From CAVVXX01 sp963707975 (GTDB lineage Bacteria; Pseudomonadota; Alphaproteobacteria; Micropepsales; Micropepsaceae), in contig OY970177.1 in the NCBI GenBank assembly GCA_963707975.1, positions 1,612,001 to 1,676,000 of the forward strand: a stretch of DNA of 64,000 nucleotides. Direction: 5' to 3'. Numbering within the stretch: position 1 is the stretch's first letter; every line of letters starts with the position of its first letter. Of the stretch, positions 1 to 9,345 are shown piece after piece. The position numbers were made by a program, and so were the translations under genes. The notes below the pieces were generated by a model that did not search any database, was not told the origin of the DNA, and saw only the letters and a program-made list of their open reading frames with translations.

Positions 1-1
1 A

Positions 2-1444
2 AACCGCATTGGCGCGATGGTGAAGGAACGCCCCGACTGGGTGCTGTCGCGCCAGCGCGCCTGGGGCGTGCCGCTGGCGGTGTTCGCCAGCAGGAAAACC
101 GGTGAGCCGCTGCGCAATGATAAGGTCAACGCGCGCATTCGCGACGCCTTCGAAAAGGAAGGCGCGGATGCCTGGTTCAAGCCGGGTTCGGCTGCGCGCT
201 TCTTGGCCGGCAATACCGATCCGAACGATTACGAACAGGTGCAGGACATTCTGGATGTGTGGTTCGATTCTGGTTCCACGCATGTGTTCACGGTGGAAGA
301 GCCTATCAATCCCGCCTGGCCCAGGGCCGATCAGGCCGATCTTTATCTCGAAGGCTCGGACCAGCATCGCGGCTGGTTCCAGTCGTCGCTGCTGGAAGCA
401 TGCGGCACGCGCGGGCGCGCGCCTTACAAGGCGGTGCTGACGCATGGCTTTGTGCTGGACGAGCAGGGCCGCAAAATGTCGAAGTCGCTGGGCAACGTCG
501 TGGCGCCGCAGACAGTGGCCGACAAAAACGGCGCCGAGATTTTGCGCATTTGGGCTGCGAGCTCGGATTTCATAGAGGATTTGCGCATCGGGCAGGAGAT
601 TATCCAGGCCAATGTCGATGCCTATCGCCGTTTGCGCAACACCATCCGCTTCCTGCTCGCCAATCTGGCCGGCTTCGACGAAAGCGAGCGCATTGCGCCT
701 GCGGAAATACCGGAGCTCGAACGTTTTATACTGGCGCGGCTGGCAGGGCTCGATGGCGAGGTGCGGGCGGGCTACGGCGAATTCGATTTCACCCGCGTCT
801 ATACGACTTTGTTCAATTTCGCCACCAACGATCTGTCGGCGTTTTATTTCGACATACGCAAAGACGCGCTGTATTGCGATACGAAATCTTCCACACGCCG
901 GCGCGCCGCGCGCACCGTGCTGGACGAACTGTTCCGTAGGCTGACGATATGGCTCGCCCCCATCCTCTGCTTCACCATGGAAGAGGCGTGGGTGACGCGC
1001 TTCGGCGACAAAGAGAGCGTGCATCTGCAAACCGCGCCTGCAAGCCCAAACAGCTGGGCGGACGACAAGCTGCTGCAGAAATGGGAGCGCATCCGCGCGC
1101 TCAGGCGCGTGGTCACCGGCGCGCTCGAACTCGCGCGGCGAGACAAGATCATCGGCGCCAGCCTCGAAGCCGCGCCTATTCTTTATGTCGAAAGCGACGA
1201 AAACGTGGCGTTGTTCGCGCATGCGCCGCTGGCCGAACTTGCCATCACGTCGGACGCGCAGGTGAGGAAGAGTGCGGCGCCCTCTGTCGCGTTCCGTTTG
1301 CCCGATGTCGCTGGCGCCGCTGTCGTCTTCGCCGAAGCAAGGGGCCACAAATGCGCGCGCTGCTGGATGGTGCTGCCCGAAGTAGGCGAGAACAAATCCC
1401 ACCCCGATCTTTGCCGCCGTTGCATCGCGGCGATCTCAACATGA
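2..1444 (+). CDS. ileS: Isoleucyl-tRNA synthetase, C-terminal half (5' end outside window)
   Basis: Class I aminoacyl-tRNA synthetase that charges tRNA-Ile in the cytoplasm. The reading frame is open from the first bases of the window, so the ATG at 17 is internal and the N-terminal HIGH-motif part lies upstream. Visible are SDQHRGWFQSSL of the catalytic core, the adenylate-binding loop GRKMSKSLGN, the helical anticodon-binding domain, and a C-terminal zinc knuckle (CARCW ... CRRC) as in bacterial IleS. The stop overlaps the lspA start as ATGA, so the two are translationally coupled; ileS-lspA linkage is common in proteobacteria. Confidence 0.97.
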   Translation, partial: NRIGAMVKERPDWVLSRQRAWGVPLAVFASRKTGEPLRNDKVNARIRDAFEKEGADAWFKPGSAARFLAGNTDPNDYEQVQDILDVWFDSGSTHVFTVEEPINPAWPRADQADLYLEGSDQHRGWFQSSLLEACGTRGRAPYKAVLTHGFVLDEQGRKMSKSLGNVVAPQTVADKNGAEILRIWAASSDFIEDLRIGQEIIQANVDAYRRLRNTIRFLLANLAGFDESERIAPAEIPELERFILARLAGLDGEVRAGYGEFDFTRVYTTLFNFATNDLSAFYFDIRKDALYCDTKSSTRRRAARTVLDELFRRLTIWLAPILCFTMEEAWVTRFGDKESVHLQTAPASPNSWADDKLLQKWERIRALRRVVTGALELARRDKIIGASLEAAPILYVESDENVALFAHAPLAELAITSDAQVRKSAAPSVAFRLPDVAGAAVVFAEARGHKCARCWMVLPEVGENKSHPDLCRRCIAAIST

Positions 1445-1938
1445 AGCCGCTGCGCGCAGGACTGGCCGCGGTGTTGGCCGCGCTCATCGCCGATCAGGGG
1501 GTGAAGGTTTTTCTGCTGCAAGGCTTCGGTTTTGCAGCCATGGGGCCAGGCGATCGCGTGGCGGTGCTGCCCTTTTTCGACCTCGTCATGGTGTGGAACC
1601 GGGGCATCTCCTACGGCCTGTTCCAGGCCCAGGGCGTCTCGGGAACTTTGCTTTTAACCTTTTTTTCGCTTGCCGCCATCGTGGCGCTTTCCTGGTGGCT
1701 CACTCGCACAGAGCGCGTATTTCCTGCCATTGGGCTGGGATTGGTGATAGGTGGAGCGCTTGGCAATGTGATCGACAGAATCCTGTATGGCGCGGTGGCG
1801 GATTTTTTCCACTTTCATGCTTTCGGCCGCGACTGGTATGTGTTCAATGTCGCCGACGCGGTCATAGTCGCGGGCGTCGCCGTCCTTTTGGTGGATGCCT
1901 TCACCCGCCCGGGCCGGACGCCCGAAGTTCAGGAGTAA
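1441..1938 (+). CDS. lspA: Lipoprotein signal peptidase (signal peptidase II)
   Basis: Inner-membrane aspartic protease that removes signal peptides from diacylglyceryl-prolipoproteins. It has 165 residues, the usual family length, and four hydrophobic segments. The catalytic aspartates are in GNVIDRILYG and FNVADAVIV, the two hallmark blocks; the WNRGISYGLF block near residue 55 is also conserved. The start chosen is the ATG that overlaps the ileS stop by 4 bases. A start further upstream in this frame would run far into ileS and is rejected. The next gene encodes a lipoprotein, a likely substrate. Confidence 0.96.
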   Translation: MKPLRAGLAAVLAALIADQGVKVFLLQGFGFAAMGPGDRVAVLPFFDLVMVWNRGISYGLFQAQGVSGTLLLTFFSLAAIVALSWWLTRTERVFPAIGLGLVIGGALGNVIDRILYGAVADFFHFHAFGRDWYVFNVADAVIVAGVAVLLVDAFTRPGRTPEVQE

Positions 1939-1944
1939 AGCCCC

Positions 1945-2487
1945 ATGACGATTTCGAGATTGGTGGTTGTCGTATGCGTGGCTGGCGCGCTCGCCGGCTG
2001 TCAGGATGTCAAGACCGCGTTCGGCGGCGGCAAGCTCACCCCGGATGAATTCGCCGTGATGCCGAAGGCGCCGCTGGTCATGCCGCCGGATTACAATCTG
2101 CGCCCGCCGATGCCTGGCAGCCGCGCGGCCAATATGCCCGATCCGTCCGAACAGGCGCGCGCGAATCTTTACCCGAACAATCCCGAAGCGGTAGCGCAGA
2201 CCTTGGGCACGGGCTTCAGCGACGGCGAAAAATTGCTGCTCGCTTATGCGCATGCGGCGAATGCCGATCCTTCGATCCGCCAGCGCATCGCCGCCGAAGA
2301 AGGCCAAGACGAAGAGGGCGGCGGTTTTGCCGACAAGGTCCTGTTCTGGCAAGCGCCTGTGGCCGCGCCAGCAGCCACACCGGTGGACGCGCAGGCGGAA
2401 GCCGAACGCTTGCGCAAGGCGCAAGCCGCAGGCAACGCGCCCGCCCCGAACGCTGGAAACACGACACAAGGCGCCACTCCGCAATAG
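1945..2487 (+). CDS. DUF3035-type outer-membrane lipoprotein
   Basis: Probable lipoprotein of 180 residues. The first 19 residues form a signal peptide ending in the lipobox AGC. The block LTPDEFAVMPKAPLVMPPDY followed by LRPPMPG is typical of the alphaproteobacterial DUF3035 family, which resembles the motif described for BamF/BamC-type BAM lipoproteins. Assignment to the BAM complex is inference. The C-terminal third is low complexity, rich in Ala, Pro and Gln. The gene lies 6 bases behind lspA and 15 bases before the M16 peptidase pair, so it is probably part of one operon. Confidence 0.8.
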   Translation: MTISRLVVVVCVAGALAGCQDVKTAFGGGKLTPDEFAVMPKAPLVMPPDYNLRPPMPGSRAANMPDPSEQARANLYPNNPEAVAQTLGTGFSDGEKLLLAYAHAANADPSIRQRIAAEEGQDEEGGGFADKVLFWQAPVAAPAATPVDAQAEAERLRKAQAAGNAPAPNAGNTTQGATPQ

Positions 2488-2502
2488 GAAAATCATCTCG
2501 CG

Positions 2503-3840
2503 ATGTTGCGTTTTCATGCGCTGGCGGCGGCGCTCATCCTGACCGCAGCCGCTTGGGCCGCGCCCGCCAGCGCCGATATCCAGGTTTCGCAGTTCACGCT
2601 GAAAAACGGCCTTCAGATAGTGGTCATTCCCGATCACCGCGCGCCTGTGGTGACGCAGATGCTGTGTTATCGCGTGGGCGGCACGGACGATCCCATGGGC
2701 CTTTCCGGGCTCGCCCACTTTTTCGAGCATCTGATGTTCAAGGGCACCAAGAAAGTGCCGGAAGGCGAGCTTTCGAAAACCGTCGCGCGCAATGGCGGCC
2801 AGGACAACGCCTTCACCACGCATGATTACACCGCGTTCTACGAACAAATAGCCAAGGACCGGCTGCCCATCGTGATGACGCTGGAAGCCGACCGCATGGC
2901 GAACCTCGATCTCTCGGAGAAGAACGTCGACACCGAGCGCGAAGTGGTGCTGGAAGAGCGCCATATGCGCATCGACAGCAACCCCACCGCGCAATTGCAG
3001 GAGCAGATGGCGGCGGCGCTTTACCTGTCCAATCCTTATGGCCGCCCGGTGATCGGCTGGACCGAGGAAATCCGGCGCATCGGCCGCGCCCAGGCGATCG
3101 ACTATTACACGCATCATTACGCGCCCAACAACGCGACCCTGATCGTGGCGGGCGACGTGCAGCCAGACGAAGTGCGGGCACTGGCGCAGGCGAAATACGG
3201 CGCGGTGAAGCCACGCGCGCTGCGCCCGCGCGCCGATCCGGCCGAGCCGCCGCGCCTGGCCGAAACGCGGCTCTCCATGACCAGCAAGGACGCCAAGCTG
3301 CCGCTGTTCATGCGCATGTATCGCGTGCCGGGCTACACCAACGCGAAGCCGGGCGGCGCCGAGGCGCTGGAGGTCTTGGCCGAGATCATGGGCGGCGGGC
3401 CCACCAGCCGGCTTTATCAAAGCCTGGTGGTGGACAAGAAAATCGCCGCCGCCGCAGGCGCCTGGTATGACGGCTATGCGCGCGGCGCGGGCCAGTTCGG
3501 CGTTTACGCGGTACCGCGCCCAGGCGTTTCGCTGGACACGGTCGAGAAAGCGGCCGACGACGTGATCCGCGAGATGAACGCATCGCCGCCGGAGGCCGGC
3601 GAATTCGCCCGCACCGAGACCAAGCTCATAGCTTCCGCCATCTACCAGCGCGACAGCCAGGCCTCGCTTGCCAACACCTATGGCGTGGCGCTGTCCATTG
3701 GGCTTACCGCACAAGACGTCGAGGATTGGCCCAACCGCATCCGCGCCGTGTCGGCCGACGATGTGCGCAAGGCGGCCGCCGATAATCTGCGCCGGCAAGA
3801 ATCGGTGACTGGCTGGCTGATGCCGGAGGCGGGCAAATGA
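2503..3840 (+). CDS. M16 family zinc peptidase, catalytic subunit
   Basis: Secreted or periplasmic pitrilysin/processing-peptidase-like zinc protease of 445 residues. Residues 1-25 are a signal peptide (Ala-rich, ending in ASA). The inverted zinc motif HFFEH is near residue 72, and the third ligand region EREVVLEERHM is about 75 residues later, so the active site is complete. It ends overlapping the next M16 gene (ATGA). Two adjacent M16 genes of about 450 residues, one with the zinc site and one without, are typical of the bacterial heterodimeric M16B proteases. The natural substrate is unknown. Confidence 0.93.
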   Translation: MLRFHALAAALILTAAAWAAPASADIQVSQFTLKNGLQIVVIPDHRAPVVTQMLCYRVGGTDDPMGLSGLAHFFEHLMFKGTKKVPEGELSKTVARNGGQDNAFTTHDYTAFYEQIAKDRLPIVMTLEADRMANLDLSEKNVDTEREVVLEERHMRIDSNPTAQLQEQMAAALYLSNPYGRPVIGWTEEIRRIGRAQAIDYYTHHYAPNNATLIVAGDVQPDEVRALAQAKYGAVKPRALRPRADPAEPPRLAETRLSMTSKDAKLPLFMRMYRVPGYTNAKPGGAEALEVLAEIMGGGPTSRLYQSLVVDKKIAAAAGAWYDGYARGAGQFGVYAVPRPGVSLDTVEKAADDVIREMNASPPEAGEFARTETKLIASAIYQRDSQASLANTYGVALSIGLTAQDVEDWPNRIRAVSADDVRKAAADNLRRQESVTGWLMPEAGK

Positions 3841-5216
3841 ACGCGCGGCAATACGGATTCTCTCTCGCCTTTGTTTTCGCGGTACTCTTTGCTCTGCCCG
3901 CGCACGCCGTCGCCGTCAAAACAGTGCAGGCGCCGTCCGGCATGGATGTGTGGCTGTCGGAGGAACATTCGCTTCCCGTGGTGGCGATCTCGGTGTCGCT
4001 GCCGGCAGGTTCGGCCTTCGATCCCGCGGGCAAAGAGGGGCTGGCTTCGATGACTGCTTCGCTGCTCGACGAGGGCGCGGGCGATCTGGATGGGCGGGCC
4101 TTCAAGGAGGCTTTGGAATCGCGCGCCATCCGTTTCAGCGCGTCCGCCGGCCGCGATTATCTGACGATCTCGGTGCAGACGCTGAGCGAGAATGTGGATG
4201 AGGCATTCCGACTGCTTGGTCTCGCGCTTTCGCATCCGCGCTTTGAAGCCGACGCCGTCGAGCGCATGCGGGTGGAGCTTTTAGCCGGCCTCAAGCAGGA
4301 AGAGGAAGAGCCCGCCAACATCGCGGCCAAAGCCTGGTTCAAGGCCTATTTCGGAACGCACCCTTACGCGCACTCCGAAGACGGCACGGCGGATGGCATC
4401 CAGGCCATAGCCATTCCCGACATCAAATCCTTTGCCACCACCCATCTGGTGCGTGGCGGCGCCAAGGTGGCGGTGGCGGGCGATATCAGCGAGGATGCGC
4501 TCACCAAACAGATCGCGGCCACCTTCGGCCCGCTCGCGCCCGATGCGCCGTTGCCCACGCCGGAACCACAAAAGGTGGGCGCGCCCGGCACCAGCGTTCT
4601 GCCCATGGATGTTCCCCAACCGGCCGCCGTATTCGGCCTGCCGGGGCCGTTGCGCCCCGATCCCATGTTCATGCCAGCTTATGTGGCGAATTACATTTTC
4701 GGCGGTGGCGGGTTCTCGTCACGGCTGATGGACCAGGTGCGCGATAAGCGCGGGCTTACCTACGACATTTCCACCGACCTCGGCGATTATCGCGCGGCCG
4801 GAATTCTGGTCGGCGAAGTGGCGAGCGACAAAACCAAGATCGACGATGCGCTCGAGGTGACAAAAAAAGTGATGGCGGATTTCGCCGCGAAGGGCGCAAC
4901 CGCGAACGAACTGGCGGACGCCAAGACCTATCTCACCGGCTCGTTCCCGCTACATTTCGATTCCACGGTGAAAATCGCGAACACGTTGAACAGTTTTCAG
5001 CGCGCTGGCCTGGACGCCGATTACGTGGCCAAGCGCAACGCGCTTATCGACGCGGTGACGCTCGAGCAGGTGAACAAGGCGGCGAAGAAATATTTCAAAC
5101 CAACGCAGCTCACTATCGTGGTTGCGGGCACGCCGGTGAAGGCGCCGCCGGGCGCCACGCTGTCGAAGCCGCTGCAGCCCTCGCAACCGGAAATCGACAA
5201 GCCGCCCACGCCCTGA
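3837..5216 (+). CDS. M16 family peptidase, non-zinc partner subunit
   Basis: Second M16 protein (459 residues) with a signal peptide ending around residue 23 (PAHAVA). Where the HxxEH motif should be, the sequence reads LASMTASLLDEGAG, so it cannot bind catalytic zinc. It does carry RDKRGLTYDIST near residue 300, the R/Y pair that binds substrate in the partner subunit of heterodimeric M16B enzymes. The preceding gene has the zinc site but no clear R/Y motif, so each subunit supplies half of the active site. The C-terminus is Pro-rich. Confidence 0.9.
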   Translation: MNARQYGFSLAFVFAVLFALPAHAVAVKTVQAPSGMDVWLSEEHSLPVVAISVSLPAGSAFDPAGKEGLASMTASLLDEGAGDLDGRAFKEALESRAIRFSASAGRDYLTISVQTLSENVDEAFRLLGLALSHPRFEADAVERMRVELLAGLKQEEEEPANIAAKAWFKAYFGTHPYAHSEDGTADGIQAIAIPDIKSFATTHLVRGGAKVAVAGDISEDALTKQIAATFGPLAPDAPLPTPEPQKVGAPGTSVLPMDVPQPAAVFGLPGPLRPDPMFMPAYVANYIFGGGGFSSRLMDQVRDKRGLTYDISTDLGDYRAAGILVGEVASDKTKIDDALEVTKKVMADFAAKGATANELADAKTYLTGSFPLHFDSTVKIANTLNSFQRAGLDADYVAKRNALIDAVTLEQVNKAAKKYFKPTQLTIVVAGTPVKAPPGATLSKPLQPSQPEIDKPPTP

Positions 5217-5285
5217 GCAAGTTCCAAACTCGCGGAACGCGCCCCTTCGCGCCTAAGCTGAAGCTGTTCTCAGGATCTGATTCGC

Positions 5286-6548
5286 ATGGCATCGCTGAGT
5301 TTGCCGTACACAATTTCATTGGATCTGGCGCTGAAGGGCGCTGGCGCGCCGCAAGCGGACGCCTATGACGCGGCGCTCGGCGCCGCCAAACGCGCGCTGG
5401 ACGATTTGCGCCAGGCCAGTCCCGAATTGCTCAGCATCGTCGAGCGCGAGGGCGATCTTGCGCGCGCCGCCGAAGCAGCGGAGGCCTTCAAGCGGCACGC
5501 GACGGATATTTTCGTGCTGGGCACGGGCGGCTCCAGCCTTGGCGGCCGGGCTTTGGCCGGGCTGGTGCCGTTCGGGCTAATGGCGGTGCCGCGCGTGTTT
5601 GCTTTCGATAATCTCGACGCGAAAACTTTCGCGGATGCGCTCGCGGTATGTGATCCCCACACGACACATTTCCTTGTCATCTCGAAATCGGGTTCCACGC
5701 CCGAGACGCTGATGCAGGCGTTAGCCGCCGCCGACATGTTCAAGCACCACGGCGGCGAGCGGCATATCAAGGAGCGTTTCCTCGTGGTGACCGGGCCGGG
5801 AGAGAGCGCGCTCCGCCGTTTTGCGCAGGCCATAGGCTGTCCTGTGCTCGATCATCCCGCCGGCATCGGCGGGCGCTATGCGGTGCTGAGCGTCGTTGGG
5901 CTGTTGCCGGCGCTCTTGATGGGCCTCGATGCGAAAGCGGTGCGCGCGGGCGCGCGCGCGGCGCTTGCCGATGCGGATGGCGCCGCATTCGGCGCGGCAT
6001 TGCATTTCGCGCTGTCTCAGGCGGGCAAGCTGCGCGAGACCGTGCTGTGGTCTTATGCCGACCGGCTCGAAATTTTCGGCGCGTGGTGGCGTCAGCTCTG
6101 GGCGGAAAGCCTGGGGAAGGACGGCAAGGGCTCGATGCCGGTGGCGGCACTTGGCCCTGTCGATCAGCACAGCCAGTTGCAGTTTTATCTCGACGGACCG
6201 GGGAACGCGCTGTTCACGATTATTTCCACAAATACGGCTGGGCAGGGCCCGGCCGCGCCAAAAGCCGAAGCCGAGTCGCTTGGGCTTTCTTATCTGGCTG
6301 ACAAGCACATGGGCGATCTGGTGGCGGCGCAAGCGCGCGCCACAGCCGAGACACTGGCCCAGCGCGGGCGGCCCGTGCGGCGCATTCACATCCCACAGAT
6401 AAATGAGTTTTCACTGGGGGCGCTGTTCATGCATTTCATGCTGGAAACCATCATCATGGGGCGGCTGATGCGAGTCGACCCGTTCGACCAGCCCGCGGTC
6501 GAGGAGGGCAAGAAGCTCGCGCGCGCCTATCTGGAGGGCAAAAGATGA
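5286..6548 (+). CDS. pgi: Glucose-6-phosphate isomerase (short form)
   Basis: Cytoplasmic interconversion of glucose 6-phosphate and fructose 6-phosphate. Two SIS-type phosphosugar folds are visible: FVLGTGGSSLGGRALAG and the phosphate loop SKSGSTPETL, then GGRYAVLSVVGLLPALLMG and DQHSQLQFYLDGPG. At 420 residues it is well below the about 550 of the E. coli enzyme but agrees with the short Pgi forms of several alphaproteobacteria. The ATG at 5286 begins the conserved N-terminus. The 3' end overlaps mutL by 4 bases. Confidence 0.92.
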   Translation: MASLSLPYTISLDLALKGAGAPQADAYDAALGAAKRALDDLRQASPELLSIVEREGDLARAAEAAEAFKRHATDIFVLGTGGSSLGGRALAGLVPFGLMAVPRVFAFDNLDAKTFADALAVCDPHTTHFLVISKSGSTPETLMQALAAADMFKHHGGERHIKERFLVVTGPGESALRRFAQAIGCPVLDHPAGIGGRYAVLSVVGLLPALLMGLDAKAVRAGARAALADADGAAFGAALHFALSQAGKLRETVLWSYADRLEIFGAWWRQLWAESLGKDGKGSMPVAALGPVDQHSQLQFYLDGPGNALFTIISTNTAGQGPAAPKAEAESLGLSYLADKHMGDLVAAQARATAETLAQRGRPVRRIHIPQINEFSLGALFMHFMLETIIMGRLMRVDPFDQPAVEEGKKLARAYLEGKR

Positions 6549-8368
6549 CTGCCGTTCAGGCGAAAATCTTGGAAGCGCCGCTCGCGCGCATTCGCCGCCT
6601 GCCCGAAGGTACGGTCAACCGCATCGCCGCCGGCGAAGTGATCGAGCGCCCGGCCAGCGCGGTGAAGGAGCTGGTCGAGAACGCGCTCGATGCCGGCGCA
6701 GGCCGCATCGCCGTGACCATCGGCGAGGGCGGCGCTTCGCTCATTCTGGTCGAGGATAATGGCGAGGGCATGGACGCGGGCGAGTTGCGCCTGGCGGTGG
6801 AGCGCCACGCCACCTCGAAACTGCCGCTGGCTGCCGACGGCGCGGACGATCTCACGCATATCGAAACGCTGGGTTTCCGAGGTGAAGCACTTCCTTCAAT
6901 GGGAGCGGTGGCGCGGCTTGCGCTGACAAGCAGAACGCGGACAAGCGAGGCCAATGTTATCCGCGTCGAAGCGGGCCGCGGGGATGTCCCGTCGCCAGTG
7001 GGTTTTCTCGCCGCCGGCCAAAGCGGCACGCGCGCAGAAGTGCGCGATCTCTTTTTCGCCACGCCCGCGCGGCTGAAATTCCTGAAATCGGCGCGCTCGG
7101 AAAGCCTGGCCGTGCTCGACGTGGTCAAGCGGCTTGCCATGACGCGGCCCGATGTCGCCTTCACGCTGATTGATGATGGCCGCGAAGTGCTGCGGCTTTC
7201 GGCGGAAGATTATCTGTTCCATGGCCGCTTGCGCCGTCTCTCGCGCCTGATGGGCCGCGACTTCGGCGACAACTCCGCCCCCGTGGAAGCCACGCGCGAG
7301 GGCGTGCGCGTTTCCGGTTTTGCCGGCCTTCCCACCTACAATCGCACCAACGCGCAGATGCAGTTCCTGTTCGTGAATGGCAGGCCGGTGCGCGACCGGC
7401 TGCTGGTGGGCGCGGTGCGCGGGGCATACGCCGAATTCATGCCGCATGACCGCTTTGCCGCGCTGGCGCTGTTCGTCGAATGCGATGCCGCCTTCATCGA
7501 CGTGAACGTGCACCCGGCCAAAACCGAAGTGCGCTTTCGTGATCCTGGCCTCGTGCGCGCGGTTATCATCACCGCGCTCAAGACCGCACTGCACGCAGCC
7601 GGCCAGCGTGCGGCGACCACCGTGTCGAACGCCGCTATCGCGGCCTTCCGCAGGCCCGAGCCGCATCATCATGCCGGCCACGGGCTTGCCGATGAAGCGC
7701 GCAAATTCCAGGTGCCGCTGTTTCACGATGCGCCAGCATCCCAGCCGCGCGCGGAAGCGCCTGAGCCCCAGCCGGATGAGGCGGGCGATCATCCGCTGGG
7801 CGTGGCGCGGGCGCAATTGCACGAGACCTATATCGTGGCGCAGACGCCGGACGGGATTGTTTTCGTCGACCAGCACGCGGCGCATGAGCGCATCGTGCTC
7901 GAGCGCATGAAGCGCGCGCTGGAAGCAGGCCAGGTGAAGCGCCAGCCGCTGCTCATTCCCGAAGTGGTGGAAATGGACGAGGCGGCAGCCGCGCGTCTTC
8001 TCGCTCATGCGGAGGAACTGGCGAAGCTGGGATTGATTGTCGAAGGCTTTGGCCCCGCGACCGTTCTGGTGCGCGAAACGCCTGCGCTGCTGGGCGAGAT
8101 GGATGCGAAGGCGCTAATCCAAGATCTGGCCGATGAACTGGCCGAAAGCGACGCGGCGCTGTCGCTGAAGGAGCGGCTGGATCATGTCGCGGCGACCATC
8201 GCCTGCCACATGAGCGTGCGCGCGGGCAGGCGGCTCAACGCCGACGAGATGAACGCGCTGCTGCGCGAAATGGAAACCACGCCCCACACCGGCCAGTGCA
8301 ACCACGGCCGGCCCTCTCACGTGGAGTTAAAGCTTTCTGACATCGAACGGCTATTTGGCCGGCGCTGA
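6545..8368 (+). CDS. mutL: DNA mismatch repair protein MutL
   Basis: GHKL ATPase of mismatch repair, 607 residues. N-terminal motifs are NRIAAGEVIERPASAVKELV with ENALDAG, VEDNGEGMD, RHATSKL and TLGFRGEALPS. The linker around residues 365-420 is His/Pro-rich. The C-terminal dimerisation domain contains DQHAAHERIVLE, which fits the DQHA(X)2E(X)4E endonuclease motif, plus ACHMSVRAGRRL and QCNHGRPSH. It therefore looks like the nicking type of MutL found in organisms without MutH, not the E. coli type. Start overlaps the pgi stop (ATGA). Confidence 0.96.
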   Translation: MTAVQAKILEAPLARIRRLPEGTVNRIAAGEVIERPASAVKELVENALDAGAGRIAVTIGEGGASLILVEDNGEGMDAGELRLAVERHATSKLPLAADGADDLTHIETLGFRGEALPSMGAVARLALTSRTRTSEANVIRVEAGRGDVPSPVGFLAAGQSGTRAEVRDLFFATPARLKFLKSARSESLAVLDVVKRLAMTRPDVAFTLIDDGREVLRLSAEDYLFHGRLRRLSRLMGRDFGDNSAPVEATREGVRVSGFAGLPTYNRTNAQMQFLFVNGRPVRDRLLVGAVRGAYAEFMPHDRFAALALFVECDAAFIDVNVHPAKTEVRFRDPGLVRAVIITALKTALHAAGQRAATTVSNAAIAAFRRPEPHHHAGHGLADEARKFQVPLFHDAPASQPRAEAPEPQPDEAGDHPLGVARAQLHETYIVAQTPDGIVFVDQHAAHERIVLERMKRALEAGQVKRQPLLIPEVVEMDEAAAARLLAHAEELAKLGLIVEGFGPATVLVRETPALLGEMDAKALIQDLADELAESDAALSLKERLDHVAATIACHMSVRAGRRLNADEMNALLREMETTPHTGQCNHGRPSHVELKLSDIERLFGRR

Positions 8369-8406
8369 GCATAAAGGTAAGCTTCCTCGCCCTGAGGGAG
8401 ACAGCC

Positions 8407-9345
8407 ATGCCTCGCATCGCCGTTATTCAGCAGCTGCCCGTGCTTCTAGACAAGAATCGCACCATAGAGCGCGCGGTTGGATATGTGCGCGAAGCCGCCA
8501 GCAAGGGCGCCAAGATCATAGTGTTTCCGGAAGCCTTCTTGCCGGGATATCCTGTCTGGGTCTGGCGGTTGCGCCCTGGCAACGACGCGAAACTGACGGA
8601 AGAGATTTTCGCGCAGCTATTTGCCAATGCGATGCGGCTTGATCGCGATGATCTTGCGCCGTTGAGGCAGGCTGCGGCCCAGCACAAGGTGACGATTGTC
8701 GGCGGCATGGACGAGCGCGAGGCCGATTTTGGGCGCAGCACTCTTTACAATACGGTCGTTGTCATTGGGCCTGACGGGGCAATCCTAAATCGCCACCGCA
8801 AGCTGATGCCGACCAACCCTGAGCGCATGGTGTGGGGCATGGGCGACGCTACCGGATTGCGGGCCGTCGAGACGCCTGAGGCGCGCCTTGCCACGCTGAT
8901 CTGCTGGGAAAATTACATGCCGCTCGCGCGTTACGCGGTTTATGCGCAGGGCGCCGAGATTTATATCGCGCCCACCTATGACGAGGGTGAACTCTGGATC
9001 GCCACCATGCAGCACATCGCGCGCGAAAGCGGCTGCTGGGTGGCGGGCAGCGGTTTTGCGCTGCGCGCGGCCGATGTGCCGGATTCCTTTCCGGGGAAGG
9101 CCCAGTTATATCCGAATACCGATGAGTGGGTGAACCCGGGCGATTCGGTGATCGTGGCGCCGGGCGGAAAAATCGTTGCGGGTCCCATGCATGAGGAATA
9201 CGGAATTCTTTATGCTGATGCCGATCTCGCGCGCGTCGCGGCTGCGCGGCAGACGCTCGACGTCACCGGTCATTACGCGCGGCCCGACATTTTCCAGCTT
9301 CATGTCAATCGGCAGCCTATGAAACCGGTATCGTTGGACAACTAG
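8407..9345 (+). CDS. Nitrilase / carbon-nitrogen hydrolase
   Basis: Cytoplasmic hydrolase of nitriles (possibly amides), 312 residues. The Glu-Lys-Cys triad is readable: FPEAFLPGYPVWVW (Glu near residue 44), HRKLMPTNPERMVW (Lys near 130) and LICWENYMPLARYA (Cys near 162). PGYP after the glutamate and WENYMP after the cysteine are typical of true nitrilases of branch 1 rather than amidases. RBS GAGGGAGA precedes the ATG. It lies 38 bases behind mutL and its last 29 bases overlap rsmD on the other strand. The substrate cannot be told from sequence. Confidence 0.88.
   Translation: MPRIAVIQQLPVLLDKNRTIERAVGYVREAASKGAKIIVFPEAFLPGYPVWVWRLRPGNDAKLTEEIFAQLFANAMRLDRDDLAPLRQAAAQHKVTIVGGMDEREADFGRSTLYNTVVVIGPDGAILNRHRKLMPTNPERMVWGMGDATGLRAVETPEARLATLICWENYMPLARYAVYAQGAEIYIAPTYDEGELWIATMQHIARESGCWVAGSGFALRAADVPDSFPGKAQLYPNTDEWVNPGDSVIVAPGGKIVAGPMHEEYGILYADADLARVAAARQTLDVTGHYARPDIFQLHVNRQPMKPVSLDN

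Noticed and set aside
1654..3798. 714-residue open frame on the minus strand
   Set aside because: Antisense shadow of lspA, the lipoprotein and the first M16 gene, whose products are unmistakable; Arg/His/Gly-rich composition typical of GC-rich reverse frames.
6896..8008. 370-residue minus-strand frame
   Set aside because: Antisense of mutL.
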